Assembly (NCBI RefSeq): GCF_005145005.1
Contig: NZ_CP039712.1
Span: forward strand, 217,001 to 281,000
Length of the DNA stretch: 64,000 bases
Source: Vagococcus zengguangii
GTDB lineage: Bacteria; Bacillota; Bacilli; Lactobacillales; Vagococcaceae
Reading direction: 5' to 3'
The notes beneath the pieces are model-generated. The model saw only the letters and a list, made by a program, of their open reading frames with translations, was not told where the DNA came from and made no database searches. Position numbers and translations under genes: made by a program. Positions 54,955-64,000 of this stretch are shown piece after piece (the stretch's first letter is position 1; each line of letters begins with the position of its first letter).

Positions 54955-56205
54955 ATGCGAGCGGAGATTATTGCAGTAGGAACAGAGTTGTTGATGGGAC
55001 AGGTAGTCAATACGAATGCCACGTTTTTATCAGATCAATTAACCGGTTTAGGCTATGGTGTGTATTATCAAACGGTAGTTGGTGATAATGTTGGACGTTT
55101 ACGCGAGTGCTTAGCGTTAGCGAGTCAGCGAAGTGAGTTGATTGTTTTAACTGGTGGCTTAGGGCCAACCGAAGACGATTTGACGCGTGAAACATTAGCG
55201 GATTTCTTAGGGGTTGACTTAGAGATTGACGAAGTAGGTCTAACCAAGATTGAACGTCATTTTACGTTGCAAAAACGCGTCGTAACGGAGAATAACCGCA
55301 AACAGGCGTTATCGCTAGTCGGTAGTCATACGCTACAAAATCCGACTGGTTTAGCGGTCGGTGATTTTTATCAACAAGCTGGACAGCCGGCGTATTTATT
55401 GTTGCCTGGTCCACCAAGTGAAATGAAACCGATGTTTTTAGAGGCAGCAGTGCCATTATTAAAAGAATATTTACCGCAATCAACGAGTCTGTATTCGCGG
55501 GTTGTGCGTTTCTTTGGAATTGGTGAATCGCAACTCGTGACCTTGTTATCGAATGAAATTACGCAACAAACGAATCCAACAATTGCCCCGTATGCAGCGC
55601 CAAATGAAGTGCGTTTACGTTTGACGGTGCAAGCATCTGACGAAGCGCAAGCTAATCAATTGTTAGATACACTTGAAGCGCGTATTATGGCAGTAGCAGG
55701 CAATTATTTTTACGGTTATGGTGAAGATAACAGCTTAGTGCAAGAAACAGTTAAAGCCTTGCGTGAGGCGCATGCAACGGTTGCAGTAGCTGAAAGTTTA
55801 ACAGCCGGTCTTGTTCAAAGTTCGCTAGGTAAATTATCGGGTGTTTCTGAGGTGTTTGTCGGAGGATTTGTGACGTATTCAAATGAGATGAAAGAGCAGT
55901 TATTAGGGGTTAAGGCCGCAACCTTGGCTGAGCATGGGGCAGTGAGTCGCGAGTGTGCAATTGAGATGGCTAGTAACACGCGTCGTTTGACAGGCGCGGA
56001 CTATGCCTTATCGTTAACGGGTGTCGCAGGTCCTAATGAAGTTGAAGGTCAGCCAGTTGGGACGACTTGGCTTGCGCTAGCTAAACCTGATGGCAGCATT
56101 ATGAGCGAAGCCTTTCGTTTCACGCGTCATCGTGAATATATTCAACATAGCGCGATGATGAATGCGTTAAATATGTTGCGTTTGGAATTATTGAATAAAA
56201 AATAA
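54955..56205 (+). CDS. cinA: CinA-family competence/damage-inducible protein
   Basis: The 416-residue protein has an N-terminal MoaB-like domain (AEIIAVGTELLMGQVVNTN, TGGLGPTEDDLT) and a C-terminal PncC-like NMN amidase domain (VAVAESLTAGLVQSSLGKLSGVSEVFVGGFVTYSN, SLTGVAGP). CinA salvages pyridine nucleotides, and in streptococci it links to RecA during competence. ATG 54955 follows GAGGG; the open frame extends six codons further. recA is the next gene. Confidence 0.95.
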   Translation: MRAEIIAVGTELLMGQVVNTNATFLSDQLTGLGYGVYYQTVVGDNVGRLRECLALASQRSELIVLTGGLGPTEDDLTRETLADFLGVDLEIDEVGLTKIERHFTLQKRVVTENNRKQALSLVGSHTLQNPTGLAVGDFYQQAGQPAYLLLPGPPSEMKPMFLEAAVPLLKEYLPQSTSLYSRVVRFFGIGESQLVTLLSNEITQQTNPTIAPYAAPNEVRLRLTVQASDEAQANQLLDTLEARIMAVAGNYFYGYGEDNSLVQETVKALREAHATVAVAESLTAGLVQSSLGKLSGVSEVFVGGFVTYSNEMKEQLLGVKAATLAEHGAVSRECAIEMASNTRRLTGADYALSLTGVAGPNEVEGQPVGTTWLALAKPDGSIMSEAFRFTRHREYIQHSAMMNALNMLRLELLNKK

Positions 56206-56206
56206 T

Positions 56207-56220
56207 CGAATGTTTGTTCG
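56207..56220 (+). promoter_or_regulatory. SOS (LexA/DinR) box before recA
   Basis: CGAATGTTTGTTCG matches the Gram-positive SOS consensus CGAACATATGTTCG at most key positions, with the first half CGAA and a complete GTTCG half. Confidence 0.8.
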
Positions 56221-56240
56221 CTTTTTGCTTGCTTTTTTGT

Positions 56241-56268
56241 TTGGAAGAACGTATCATAATAATATAAT
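56241..56268 (+). promoter_or_regulatory. recA promoter
   Basis: TTGGAA (56241-56246) and TATAAT (56263-56268) have a 16-base spacer; the SOS box lies just upstream. Confidence 0.65.
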
Positions 56269-56293
56269 CGTGAATTAGAAGGAGGATCATATT

Positions 56294-57343
56294 TTGGCAG
56301 ATGATCGTAAAGTCGCCTTAGATGCGGCGTTAAAGAAGATAGAGAAAAACTTTGGTAAAGGTTCTATTATGAAGCTAGGTGAAAAAGTTGATACGCAAAT
56401 TTCAACTGTTTCAAGTGGTTCTATTGCGTTAGACGTTGCATTAGGTGTAGGTGGCTACCCTCGTGGACGTATTATTGAAGTGTATGGCCCAGAAAGTTCT
56501 GGTAAAACAACGGTTGCCTTACATGCGATTGCAGAAGTGCAAAAACAAGGTGGAACAGCAGCCTTTATCGATGCTGAGCATGCCTTAGATCCTGCTTACG
56601 CGGCTAAATTAGGTGTAAATATTGATGAATTATTACTTTCTCAACCAGATACTGGTGAGCAAGGTTTAGAAATTGCGGAAGCGTTAGTAACAAGTGGTGC
56701 AATTGATATTATCATCATTGACTCGGTAGCGGCGTTGGTACCACGTGCTGAGATTGATGGTGAAATGGGTGACTCACACATGGGTCTACAAGCGCGTTTA
56801 ATGTCACAAGCCTTACGTAAATTATCAGGTACTATTAATAAAACCAAAACAATTGCCATTTTTATTAACCAAATTCGTGAGAAAATTGGGGTAATGTTTG
56901 GTAATCCTGAAACAACACCAGGTGGACGTGCCTTGAAATTCTATTCAACTATTCGTTTAGAAGTGCGTCGTGCTGAACAAATCAAAAACGGGACTGATAT
57001 TATCGGTAACCGCACACGTATTAAAGTGGTGAAAAATAAAGTAGCACCACCTTTCAAACAAATTGAAGTGGACATTATGTATGGTCAAGGGATTTCAATG
57101 GTCGGTGAATTATTAGATATGGCTGCGGACATTGACATTGTTGATAAGAGCGGGGCTTGGTACTCATACAAAGAAGAACGTATGGGGCAAGGACGCGAAA
57201 ACGCTAAACAATTCTTAATCGATAATCCTGAAATTATGTCGGAAATCTATAACGCAGTTCGTACAGCTTTTGGAATCGGTAGCAGCACGGTAGCGGCAAC
57301 TGAAGAAGTAGAAGATGGTTTAGATTTAGACTTAGAAGATTAA
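56294..57343 (+). CDS. recA: Recombinase RecA
   Basis: RecA performs strand exchange and triggers the SOS response. The 349-residue protein has Walker [10 protein letters not shown], the signature [21 protein letters not shown] and the acidic C-terminus. The start is TTG 56294, eight bases after AAGGAGG. In enterococci and Bacillus recA is followed by rny; here panE and an EIIC gene lie between. Confidence 0.99.
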   Translation: MADDRKVALDAALKKIEKNFGKGSIMKLGEKVDTQISTVSSGSIALDVALGVGGYPRGRIIEVYGPESSGKTTVALHAIAEVQKQGGTAAFIDAEHALDPAYAAKLGVNIDELLLSQPDTGEQGLEIAEALVTSGAIDIIIIDSVAALVPRAEIDGEMGDSHMGLQARLMSQALRKLSGTINKTKTIAIFINQIREKIGVMFGNPETTPGGRALKFYSTIRLEVRRAEQIKNGTDIIGNRTRIKVVKNKVAPPFKQIEVDIMYGQGISMVGELLDMAADIDIVDKSGAWYSYKEERMGQGRENAKQFLIDNPEIMSEIYNAVRTAFGIGSSTVAATEEVEDGLDLDLED

Positions 57344-57365
57344 TCTGAAATTTGAATCGATTGAT

Positions 57366-57399
57366 AAGAGCGACGGTATTAGGCTGTCGCTCTTTTTTT
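57366..57399 (+). terminator. Terminator after recA
   Basis: AAGAGCGAC and GTCGCTCTT pair around an 11-base loop, followed by seven Ts. Confidence 0.9.
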
Positions 57400-57717
57400 G
57401 TGCTTAAAACACGGATAGTTATTTGGTAAATTCACGAAAAAAATAAAAAACAGACCTAAAAAATGTTGAGATGAACAAATTAGATGAGAAATTTCTAATT
57501 TATTTATGAGGATATAAAGTGAGAAATATTAATATAATTATTGAAAATAAAGTAATGAAAGCGCAATAAAATTAGGTTATTATTAATTGTTGTTACTTAA
57601 AATGAGCGTTATCTATATAAAATGATTAAAAAAATCTCATTTACAGACAAATCTTTGTGAAATGTTTTACAATGGGTTTTGTTAAAAAAATCACAATTGT
57701 TATGGAGGAAATATATT
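57400..57717 (+). other. AT-rich region upstream of panE
   Basis: No gene is visible in these 318 bases. ATGAAAGCGCAATAA at 57555-57569 differs from the cre consensus at one position, so CcpA may control the panE/EIIC operon. A -10-like TACAAT lies at about 57670. Confidence 0.5.
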
Positions 57718-58656
57718 ATGAAGATTGTTATCGCAGGAGCTGGCGCAATGGGTAGTCGTTTTGGCTTAATGTTACATCGTGCCGGAAATGAAGTTATTTT
57801 AGTGGATGGATGGGCGGACCATGTGAACGCTATTAACGAAAACGGCTTGAAAGCTAACCTTAATGGTGAAGAAGTTGTAGCGAGCTTACCTGCTTTTCAT
57901 AAAGATTATTTAGAAAAAGAATTCGCTGCTGATTTAGTGATTGTTTTCACTAAGGCGATGCAATTAGAAGGTATGATGCAATCAATTAAAGAATTGCTAT
58001 ATGATGAAACAAAAGTATTATGTCTATTAAATGGTATCGGCCATGAAGAAGTCATAGAAAAATATGTACCGTTAAACAATATTTTATTAGGAAATACCAT
58101 GTGGACAGCTGGAATGGTGGGTCCTGGTGAAGTGAAATTATTTGGTAACGGAAGTGTTGATTTACAAAACTTAGCACCAGGTCAAGAAGAAATTGCCAAA
58201 GAAGTCGCAACAGTCTTGACTGAAGCGGGGTTAAACGCTAAATACTCAGAAAATATTCTTTATTCAATTTATAAAAAAGCGTGTGTTAACGGTACAATGA
58301 ATGGTCTATGTACAATCTTAGATGTTAACATGGCTGGATTTGGTGAAACAAAAGAAGCAGATGCAATTGTTGAAGCAATTGTTGCAGAATTTGCTTCTGT
58401 TGCTAAAGTTGAAGGGGTAGAATTAAACGTTCCGGAAGTGTTAGCACAAATCAAAGGCTGTTATAACCGCGAAACAATCGGTGAACACTTCCCTTCAATG
58501 CATCAAGATTTAATTACTAACAATCGTTTAACAGAAATTGATTACATCAATGGTGCAGTAGCTCGTAAAGGTCTAAAATATGACATTGCAACGCCATATT
58601 GCACATTCTTAACACAACTTGTTCACGTAAAAGAACAAATATTAGGAGCTAAATAA
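57718..58656 (+). CDS. panE: 2-dehydropantoate 2-reductase family protein (PanE/ApbA)
   Basis: This 312-residue NADPH-dependent enzyme would reduce ketopantoate to pantoate for coenzyme A synthesis; lactic acid bacterial relatives can reduce other 2-keto acids. The Rossmann loop is IAGAGAMGSRFG; KAMQLEG contains an active-site lysine-like position and KACVNGTMNGLCTIL the second catalytic lysine. ATG 57718 follows GGAGG. An orphan EIIC-like gene follows 46 bases later, so both are probably one operon. Confidence 0.88.
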   Translation: MKIVIAGAGAMGSRFGLMLHRAGNEVILVDGWADHVNAINENGLKANLNGEEVVASLPAFHKDYLEKEFAADLVIVFTKAMQLEGMMQSIKELLYDETKVLCLLNGIGHEEVIEKYVPLNNILLGNTMWTAGMVGPGEVKLFGNGSVDLQNLAPGQEEIAKEVATVLTEAGLNAKYSENILYSIYKKACVNGTMNGLCTILDVNMAGFGETKEADAIVEAIVAEFASVAKVEGVELNVPEVLAQIKGCYNRETIGEHFPSMHQDLITNNRLTEIDYINGAVARKGLKYDIATPYCTFLTQLVHVKEQILGAK

Positions 58657-58702
58657 GTTTATGTAAATTAGATTAATAGAGTAGGTAAAGGAGATTTTTA
58701 AC

Positions 58703-59746
58703 ATGAATAATAGTGAAACATTAAGTCCAAAAGTATACTTGAACAAAGTATTAGCCGGTACAGCGACAGGGATTATCGTAGGGTTGATTCCCAATGCTGT
58801 TCTTGCAGCCATTTTAAAATTTTTCGGAGATAACGTATTTGCGGTGACATTAACACAAGTCGCAGTTATTTTTCAAATCGGTACACCGTTAATTATCGGC
58901 GCGTTAGTTGCCATGCAATTTGGGTTAAATCCAATGCAAATGATGGTAACTGGTGGCGCGTCATTTGTGGGTTCAGGTGTGGTGAAGTTTAATCCTGAAG
59001 CGGGCGCTTATATTGGCGCAGGTACAGGAGATATTATTAATACAATGATTACAGCCGCTTTAGCTGTAGGGCTGATTTTATTAATCGGTAATAAATTTGG
59101 TTCAGTTGCAATTGTTGCAACACCAATTGTTGTCGGTTGTGGTGCAGGGATTATTGGCGTATGGTTGCTTCCGTATGTAACAAAATTGACAACAGCTATT
59201 GGTAACGTGATTAATACATTTACAACATTACAACCGATTCTTATGAGTATTCTAATTGCCTGTTCTTTTGCTTTCTTGATTATTTCACCTATTTCAACCG
59301 TTGCTATTGGTATGGCGATTCAATTAGGTGGCGTATCAGCCGGTGCCGCAGCGATGGGAGTAGCCGCTACAACAATCGTTTTAGTTGTTAACTCATGGAA
59401 AGTAAATAAATCTGGTGTAACAATTGCCGTTGCCTTAGGTGCGATGAAAATGATGATGCCGAACTTATTTAGAACTCCTATTATTTTATTACCATGTTTG
59501 TTCACAGCAATTATTTCAGCTATTCCTGTTGCGTTATTCTCAATCGCGGGATCACCTGCTTCAGCTGGCTTTGGACTAGTTGGGTTAGTTGGACCGTTAG
59601 CCTCATTAGATAATGGCTTATCAATTATTCTAGTGGTAATTTGTTGGTTACTTGTGCCAATCGGAGCCTCACTGTTAGGTCAATTTTTATTTGAAAAAGT
59701 CTTCAAATTATATGACCGTCAAGAAGTCTTTGGATTTAAAGGGTAA
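58703..59746 (+). CDS. PTS EIIC-like membrane protein (PTS_EIIC_2 type), orphan
   Basis: This 347-residue protein has about nine membrane helices and resembles the PTS_EIIC_2 group: start SPKVYLNKVLAGTATGIIVGLIPNAVL, then FQIGTPLIIGALVAMQFGLNP and LGAMKMMMPNLFRTPIIL. No EIIA or EIIB domain is attached or adjacent. It may move a substrate without phosphorylation, perhaps linked to the panE-family enzyme next to it. I am confident of the fold group but not of the substrate. Confidence 0.82.
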   Translation: MNNSETLSPKVYLNKVLAGTATGIIVGLIPNAVLAAILKFFGDNVFAVTLTQVAVIFQIGTPLIIGALVAMQFGLNPMQMMVTGGASFVGSGVVKFNPEAGAYIGAGTGDIINTMITAALAVGLILLIGNKFGSVAIVATPIVVGCGAGIIGVWLLPYVTKLTTAIGNVINTFTTLQPILMSILIACSFAFLIISPISTVAIGMAIQLGGVSAGAAAMGVAATTIVLVVNSWKVNKSGVTIAVALGAMKMMMPNLFRTPIILLPCLFTAIISAIPVALFSIAGSPASAGFGLVGLVGPLASLDNGLSIILVVICWLLVPIGASLLGQFLFEKVFKLYDRQEVFGFKG

Positions 59747-59757
59747 TTTTATTAATT

Positions 59758-59796
59758 AAAATAGCTGCGGCTCTTTAAAGGCTGCAGCTATTTTTA
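59758..59796 (+). terminator. Terminator after the EIIC-like gene
   Basis: AAATAGCTGCGGC and GGCTGCAGCTATTT pair, followed by five Ts. Confidence 0.87.
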
Positions 59797-60069
59797 TGCC
59801 AAGTAATTTTGTACGAGGGGGTATGCATTCAATCAATTGGCTATCAATTCATACAAAGGAAGCAATGATTTATGTGCGATGCTACCAGTGTTTATTTTTT
59901 ATTTACTTAGAGAATTATGCTTATGTTAATCTATCGTTCATCTGATTATATTCTGTTCTTTTTGTGCATAGAGGATTGCTGATCTGTCATAAAGATAAAA
60001 AATAGCCAACTTTTAACAAAAAGCCTACAATATAAGAGGGATATGTAGCTGTCAAGGACATACTCTTGA
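59797..60069 (+). other. Spacer upstream of rny
   Basis: No convincing gene. A 26-codon frame at 59865-59945 has a ribosome site only two or three bases away. An imperfect inverted repeat GTATGCATT/AATTCATAC lies at 59821-59854. TACAAT and TATAAG at about 60026-60035 could be a distant second promoter. Confidence 0.4.
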
Positions 60070-60098
60070 TTGACAGTCTACCCGATAAATATTAGAAT
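60070..60098 (+). promoter_or_regulatory. rny promoter
   Basis: TTGACA (60070-60075) and TAGAAT (60093-60098) have a 17-base spacer; the -35 is consensus. Confidence 0.8.
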
Positions 60099-60102
60099 TA
60101 AA

Positions 60103-60156
60103 AGTGTAAGTTTAGCTCTGCCTAAACTTACACAGTAAGTGATAAAACACTTACAT
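60103..60156 (+). promoter_or_regulatory. Structured 5' leader of rny: two adjacent hairpins
   Basis: Starting about where transcription would begin, GTGTAAGTTTA and TAAACTTACAC form a perfect 11-base stem. It is followed at once by GTAAGTG/CACTTAC. The arms share sequence, so alternative pairings are possible. No T tract follows. A hairpin at the very 5' end can stabilise an mRNA or be a cleavage site. Confidence 0.6.
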
Positions 60157-60191
60157 TTACAATTAAAAATTTCCGGAGGTGCCACAGAATA

Positions 60192-61757
60192 ATGAATTCA
60201 CTAATTATTATCATTGTTCTCGGTATCATCGCGTTAATTGTCGGTCTACTTATCGGTTCAATTATTGCAAAAGCGAATCATCAAAAAGCAATACAAAATG
60301 CCAGTGTGACAGCCGAAAGCATTTTAGAAGATGCTAAGCGTCAAGCTGAAACTTTGAAGAAAGAAACGTTAATCGAGGCTAAAGAAGAGAATCAGAAGTA
60401 TCGTTTAGAAATTGAAAGTGAGTTGAAACAAAGCCGCAACGAAGTTAAAGAACAAGAAAACCGTTTGTTACAGCGTGAAGCTAATATTGATCGCAAAGAT
60501 CAAGCTTTAGTGCAACGCGAAAATTCACTAACAGAAAAAGAACAGAGACTAGATTCGAAAATACAATTGATAGGTGAACGAGAGCAAGAAGTTCAAGAGT
60601 TGATTAATCAGAAAGCCTTAGAGCTTGAAAAAGTTGCTTCATTAAGTCGCAACGAAGCAAAAGAAATTATTATGACGCAAACTCAAGAAGAATTAGAACA
60701 TGAGTTAGCAGTTATGGTGAAAGACAATGAGCGAAAGGTGAAAGAAGATTCTGATCGAATTGCGAAGAACATGTTATCTTTAGCAATGCAACGATGTGCT
60801 GCAGATCAAGTGTCTGAATCAACTGTCTCAGTTGTCACATTACCAAATGACGAAATGAAGGGTCGTATTATCGGTCGTGAAGGTCGTAATATCCGTACGT
60901 TAGAAACGTTAACAGGTATTGATTTAATTATTGATGATACACCAGAAGCAGTCGTGTTATCAGGATTTGATCCAATTCGTCGTGAGATTGCCCGTATGGC
61001 ACTTGAAAAATTAATTCAAGATGGTCGAATTCATCCAGCAAGAATCGAAGAAATGGTCGATAAAGCGCGCAAAGAAATGGATGAGCGTATTCGTGAATAC
61101 GGTGAAAATGCTGCGTTTGAAGTAGGGATTCATACGTTACATCCAGACCTAATTAAAATTATGGGACGCATGCGTTTTAGAACCAGCTATGGTCAAAATG
61201 TCTTAAACCATTCAATTGAAGTGGCGAAGTTAACGGGCGTTTTAGCTGGTGAACTGGGAGAAGACGTTGAAATGGCTAAACGTGCTGGTTTCTTACATGA
61301 TATTGGTAAAGCAATCGACCGTGAAGTCGAAGGGTCTCACGTTGAAGTGGGTGTTGAGCTTGCTAAGAAATACAAAGAACCTGAAATTGTTGTGAATGCT
61401 ATTGCCTCACATCATGGTGATACAGAAGCGACATCAGTGATTGCTGTATTGGTTGCAGCAGCAGACGCTTTATCAGCCGCTCGTCCTGGAGCGCGTAGTG
61501 AGTCATTAGAAAACTACATTAAACGTTTAGAACGTTTAGAAGGTATCGCGAATGAATTTGAAGGGGTTGACTATAGCTTTGCTGTTCAAGCAGGACGCGA
61601 AGTTCGTATTATGGTTAAACCAGACCAAATTTCAGACGATCAAGCGACATTATTAGTTCGCGACATTCGCAAACGTATTGAAGATGAATTAGAATATCCA
61701 GGACATATCAAAGTAACCGTTGTTCGTGAGACACGAGCAGTTGATTATGCTAAGTAA
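60192..61757 (+). CDS. rny: Ribonuclease Y
   Basis: RNase Y is a membrane-anchored endoribonuclease that starts mRNA decay. The 521-residue protein has an N-terminal helix (about 2-26), a long coiled coil (30-200), a KH domain ([16 protein letters not shown]) and an HD domain ([14 protein letters not shown]). CCGGAGG lies ten bases before the ATG. Its usual neighbour ymdB lies at 2.6 kb, not downstream; adcCB follow here instead. Confidence 0.98.
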   Translation: MNSLIIIIVLGIIALIVGLLIGSIIAKANHQKAIQNASVTAESILEDAKRQAETLKKETLIEAKEENQKYRLEIESELKQSRNEVKEQENRLLQREANIDRKDQALVQRENSLTEKEQRLDSKIQLIGEREQEVQELINQKALELEKVASLSRNEAKEIIMTQTQEELEHELAVMVKDNERKVKEDSDRIAKNMLSLAMQRCAADQVSESTVSVVTLPNDEMKGRIIGREGRNIRTLETLTGIDLIIDDTPEAVVLSGFDPIRREIARMALEKLIQDGRIHPARIEEMVDKARKEMDERIREYGENAAFEVGIHTLHPDLIKIMGRMRFRTSYGQNVLNHSIEVAKLTGVLAGELGEDVEMAKRAGFLHDIGKAIDREVEGSHVEVGVELAKKYKEPEIVVNAIASHHGDTEATSVIAVLVAAADALSAARPGARSESLENYIKRLERLEGIANEFEGVDYSFAVQAGREVRIMVKPDQISDDQATLLVRDIRKRIEDELEYPGHIKVTVVRETRAVDYAK

Positions 61758-61763
61758 AAAATA

Positions 61764-61802
61764 AAAGAGGTTGCAGCATTTAGGTGCTGCAACCTCTTTT
61801 TG
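61764..61802 (+). terminator. Terminator after rny
   Basis: AAGAGGTTGCAGCA and TGCTGCAACCTCTT form a perfect 14-base stem, followed by Ts. Confidence 0.92.
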
Positions 61803-61813
61803 AGTACAAAAGA

Positions 61814-61842
61814 TTGACGAGTTATCCATTAAATGTTAAGAT
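61814..61842 (+). promoter_or_regulatory. adcCB promoter
   Basis: TTGACG (61814-61819) and TAAGAT (61837-61842) have a 17-base spacer. Confidence 0.68.
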
Positions 61843-61851
61843 TTTAAAGTT

Positions 61852-61873
61852 AAAACGTAATGATTACGGTTTT
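61852..61873 (+). promoter_or_regulatory. Zur-type zinc operator
   Basis: AAACGTAATGATTACGGTTT has a perfect CGTAATGATTACG core and fits the Bacillus Zur box (TCGTAATNATTACGA). It covers the transcription start region of adcCB, so zinc would repress uptake. No AdcR-type TTAAC site is seen. Confidence 0.8.
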
Positions 61874-61899
61874 GAGTGAGCTGATAAAGGAGGCACACA

Positions 61900-62580
61900 A
61901 TGCGATATATAACAGTTAAAGATTTAACTTTTTACTATGGTAAAGAACCCGTTCTTGAAAATGTTTCTTACCATGTCGATTCAGGCGAATTTGTTATTTT
62001 GACCGGTGAAAATGGGGCAGCGAAGTCGACGCTTTTAAAAAATACTTTAGGTCTATTAAAACCTTCTTCAGGCGAAATTGAAATTTCAAAAGTCAACCTA
62101 GAAGGTCAGCCGATTAGTATTGGCTATATTCCACAACAAATTGCTTCTTATAATGCGGGATTTCCAAGTACAGTTTTAGAACTAGTACAATCAGGTCGTT
62201 TTCAACGTGGACGTTGGTTCAAGCGGTTAACAAAAAAAGATCACGAACATGTTGAACGTGCCTTAATGGCGGTTAACATGTGGGAGATGCGCCATAAAAA
62301 AGTAGGCGAATTATCTGGTGGTCAAAAACAGCGTATCTCGTTGGCGCGTGTCTTTGCCACAGACCCTGATTTATTTATCTTGGATGAGCCTACAACAGGT
62401 ATGGACGAAACGTCACGTGGCGATTTTTATGAGCTATTGCGTCATAATGCTCACGTGCATAATAAAGGTATATTGATGATAACTCATGATCATGAAGATA
62501 TCAAGCAGTATGCTGACCGTCATATCCGACTAATTAGAAAGGAGGATTCACGATGGAGATGTTTTCATATCCGTTCATGA
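61900..62580 (+). CDS. adcC: Zinc ABC transporter ATPase
   Basis: AdcC/ZnuC drives zinc import. The 226-residue protein has Walker [10 protein letters not shown] (alanine at the fifth position is usual in this family), the QSGRF segment, the signature LSGGQKQR and [11 protein letters not shown] with the H-loop MITHDH. AAAGGAGG gives the start. It overlaps adcB by 28 bases. No zinc-binding adcA gene is in the visible part. Confidence 0.94.
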   Translation: MRYITVKDLTFYYGKEPVLENVSYHVDSGEFVILTGENGAAKSTLLKNTLGLLKPSSGEIEISKVNLEGQPISIGYIPQQIASYNAGFPSTVLELVQSGRFQRGRWFKRLTKKDHEHVERALMAVNMWEMRHKKVGELSGGQKQRISLARVFATDPDLFILDEPTTGMDETSRGDFYELLRHNAHVHNKGILMITHDHEDIKQYADRHIRLIRKEDSRWRCFHIRS

Positions 62581-63371
62581 GGATGGCTTTAATGGCTACT
62601 GTCTTAATGGCAATTATTGCCCCAATGCTAGGTGTATTTTTAGTCGTACGACGTCAATCGCTGTTAGCTGATACCTTATCTCATGTATCATTAGCAGGTG
62701 TCGCACTTGGCTTTTTGGTTAACGTCAATCCGACTTTGACAACGTTCTTAGTCGTGGTTATTGCAGCATGTTTATTAGAATATTTACGTATGATTTATCA
62801 AACTTATTCAGAAATCAGTACTGCCATTTTAATGTCTGGTGGTCTGGCTCTTGCGTTAATTATTATGAGCTTTAGTGATGGGAGTTCCGGGGTTAAAATT
62901 AATGAGTATTTGTTTGGTTCAATCGTCACAATCAATGAATCGCAATTATTTATTTTAGCGGTGTTAGCGTTGATTTTAGTCGTAGCATATATTTTATTCC
63001 GTCGTCCGATGTATGTCTTAACGTTCGATGAAGATACGGCACATGTGGATGGCTTACCAGTAACTCTAATGTCAATTTTATTTAATGTCTTAACGGGAAT
63101 AGCGATTTCAGTGATGATTCCAATCGCAGGAGCGCTACTTATTTCAGCCATTATGGTATTGCCAGCTGCGATTGCTATGCGAATTGGTAAAGGATTCCAA
63201 CAAGTTATTATTATTAGTGTAATCGTTGGTTTAGTTGGTATGTTGAGTGGTTTAGTCGCTTCCTATCAATTCGATACGCCAGCTGGTGCTACCATTACGA
63301 TGTTATTTATCGGTATTTTTATGATTGTTAATTTGGTTAAATGGTCAGTGACAAAACTAAGACAAAAATAG
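62553..63371 (+). CDS. adcB: Zinc ABC transporter permease
   Basis: AdcB/ZnuB is the membrane subunit of the zinc importer. The 272-residue protein has about eight helices, the ABC-3 signature [23 protein letters not shown] near the N-terminus and a central [25 protein letters not shown] lies inside the 3' end of adcC, indicating coupled translation. Confidence 0.94.
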   Translation: MEMFSYPFMRMALMATVLMAIIAPMLGVFLVVRRQSLLADTLSHVSLAGVALGFLVNVNPTLTTFLVVVIAACLLEYLRMIYQTYSEISTAILMSGGLALALIIMSFSDGSSGVKINEYLFGSIVTINESQLFILAVLALILVVAYILFRRPMYVLTFDEDTAHVDGLPVTLMSILFNVLTGIAISVMIPIAGALLISAIMVLPAAIAMRIGKGFQQVIIISVIVGLVGMLSGLVASYQFDTPAGATITMLFIGIFMIVNLVKWSVTKLRQK

Positions 63372-63396
63372 AAATCAATATAAAATAGAGTATTTT

Positions 63397-63428
63397 AAGG
63401 AAAAGACGAACTTTCTTTTCCTTTTTTT
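63397..63428 (+). terminator. Terminator after adcCB
   Basis: AAGGAAAAGA and TCTTTTCCTT pair around a short loop, followed by Ts. Confidence 0.82.
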
Positions 63429-63515
63429 GTGTAAAAAAGGTATAATGAGAGGGATAAATGGAATTTAAGACTAGTTATAGATGACTTAATTTGTAAATAA
63501 GAGGAGAGGTAAATA

Positions 63516-64000
63516 ATGAAAGTTCGTAGAAGTGAACGATTAATTGACATGACGTATTACTTGATGGAACATCCCCATACTTTAGTAACCCTAACGTCAT
63601 TTTCAAAAAAATACGGAGCGGCTAAATCGTCAATTAGTGAGGATTTAACTATTGTGAAACGCACCTTTAGTGAGCGTGGTATCGGTATTTTAGAAACATT
63701 ACCAGGTGCTGCTGGTGGGGTACGTTTTATTCCGAAAATGAGTGAGGAGCAAGCCTTGGTGATTGTGGAAGAGTTATGTGCGCAATTATCTGAAAGTAAT
63801 CGTTTATTGCCGGGTGGTTATGTTTATTTATCTGATATGCTAGGTACGCCAGATATCTTAAGGAAAGTGGGCTTAATGATTGCTTCTAAATTTTACGATA
63901 AAAAAGTGGATGCGGTTATGACTGTGGCGACGAAAGGTGTGCCGATTGCACAAGCAGTCGCCTACAACTTAAATGTACCGTTTGTCATCGTTCGTCGCGA
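63516..64000 (+). CDS. purR: Pur operon regulator PurR (partial, cut by window end)
   Basis: About 161 codons are visible. Residues 1-70 form the winged-helix domain (SERLIDMTYYLMEHPHTLVTL, YGAAKSSISEDLTI) and a phosphoribosyltransferase-like domain begins after about 75 (GGYVYLSDML, DAVMTVATKGVPIAQAVA). PurR senses PRPP and controls purine genes. AGAGG lies eight bases before the ATG; TATAAT is at 63441-63446. In Bacillus and many lactic acid bacteria purR is close to ispE, which here lies at the far end of the window. Confidence 0.95.
   Translation, partial: MKVRRSERLIDMTYYLMEHPHTLVTLTSFSKKYGAAKSSISEDLTIVKRTFSERGIGILETLPGAAGGVRFIPKMSEEQALVIVEELCAQLSESNRLLPGGYVYLSDMLGTPDILRKVGLMIASKFYDKKVDAVMTVATKGVPIAQAVAYNLNVPFVIVRR

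Noticed and set aside
59865-59945. 26-codon open frame upstream of rny
   Set aside because: The ribosome site is too close to the ATG, and no hydrophobic or charged pattern supports a gene.
63401-63415. PurBox-like AAAGACGAACTTT before purR
   Set aside because: It has two mismatches to the PurR box, and the same bases form the loop and arms of the adcCB terminator.

Overview
The window is ordinary chromosome from a low-GC Gram-positive coccus or rod of the Lactobacillales, most like Enterococcaceae (Vagococcus or Enterococcus). This is inferred from gene content and order: licT/EIIA, ymdB-ymcA-mutS-mutL, uppP, groESL with a CIRCE element, trePCR, comEABC-holA, thiT under a TPP riboswitch, cinA-recA, rny, adcCB and purR. 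AT-rich intergenic DNA, strong Shine-Dalgarno sites, several TTG/GTG starts and U-tailed terminators fit. I see no rRNA, tRNA, insertion sequence, prophage or CRISPR array. Gene names come from recognised motifs, not database searches.

Layout. 1-2.6 kb: ispE, then a BglG-type antiterminator and a free glucose-type EIIA. 2.6-9.7 kb: ymdB, ymcA/ricA, mutS, mutL, maf, msrB. 9.7-15.6 kb (minus strand): a small unknown gene, galM, uppP, a cluster of DnaA boxes, and an amino-acid ABC transporter behind a lysine riboswitch. 15.7-25.5 kb: a DIP1984-like protein, a DMT transporter, a sirtuin with a chorismate mutase, a self-regulated XRE/membrane pair, manA, two nucleases, murB and an Rgg-like regulator. 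25.7-33.1 kb: csp, groESL, and the trehalose genes treP-treC-treR. 33.2-37 kb: galE, a DUF1846 protein and a TIM-barrel protein. 37-43.6 kb: comEA-comEB-comEC, recQ, holA. 43.7-48 kb: thiT, a ZIP transporter, a missed 58-codon membrane gene, a candidate small RNA, a degenerate NodB-fold protein and rpsT. 48.3-51.7 kb: a PiT phosphate permease with its DUF47 partner, and ilvE. 51.8-54.9 kb: an MFS/GPH sugar transporter with a GH2 glycosidase. 54.9-64 kb: cinA, recA, panE with an orphan EIIC, rny, adcCB and the start of purR.

How the genes connect. Carbon control is visible as a CcpA-type site and a TreR-like operator before treP, and an antiterminator target before the licT-like gene. TreP has only B and C domains, so the free EIIA at 2.0 kb is a candidate phosphate donor. 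Metabolite sensing is by RNA for lysine and thiamine, and by a Zur-type palindrome for zinc. DNA repair and recombination are well represented (mutSL, recA with an SOS box, recQ, exoA, an exonuclease, comE).

The most notable observations are a six-box DnaA cluster at 12.36-12.48 kb; a gene order in which rny and ymdB, usually neighbours, lie at opposite ends of a block that itself separates ispE from adc/purR; a two-hairpin small-RNA candidate at 45.9-46.0 kb; a deacetylase-fold protein lacking its metal-binding histidines; and an orphan EIIC paired with a ketopantoate reductase. I found no clearly new defence or mobile system.
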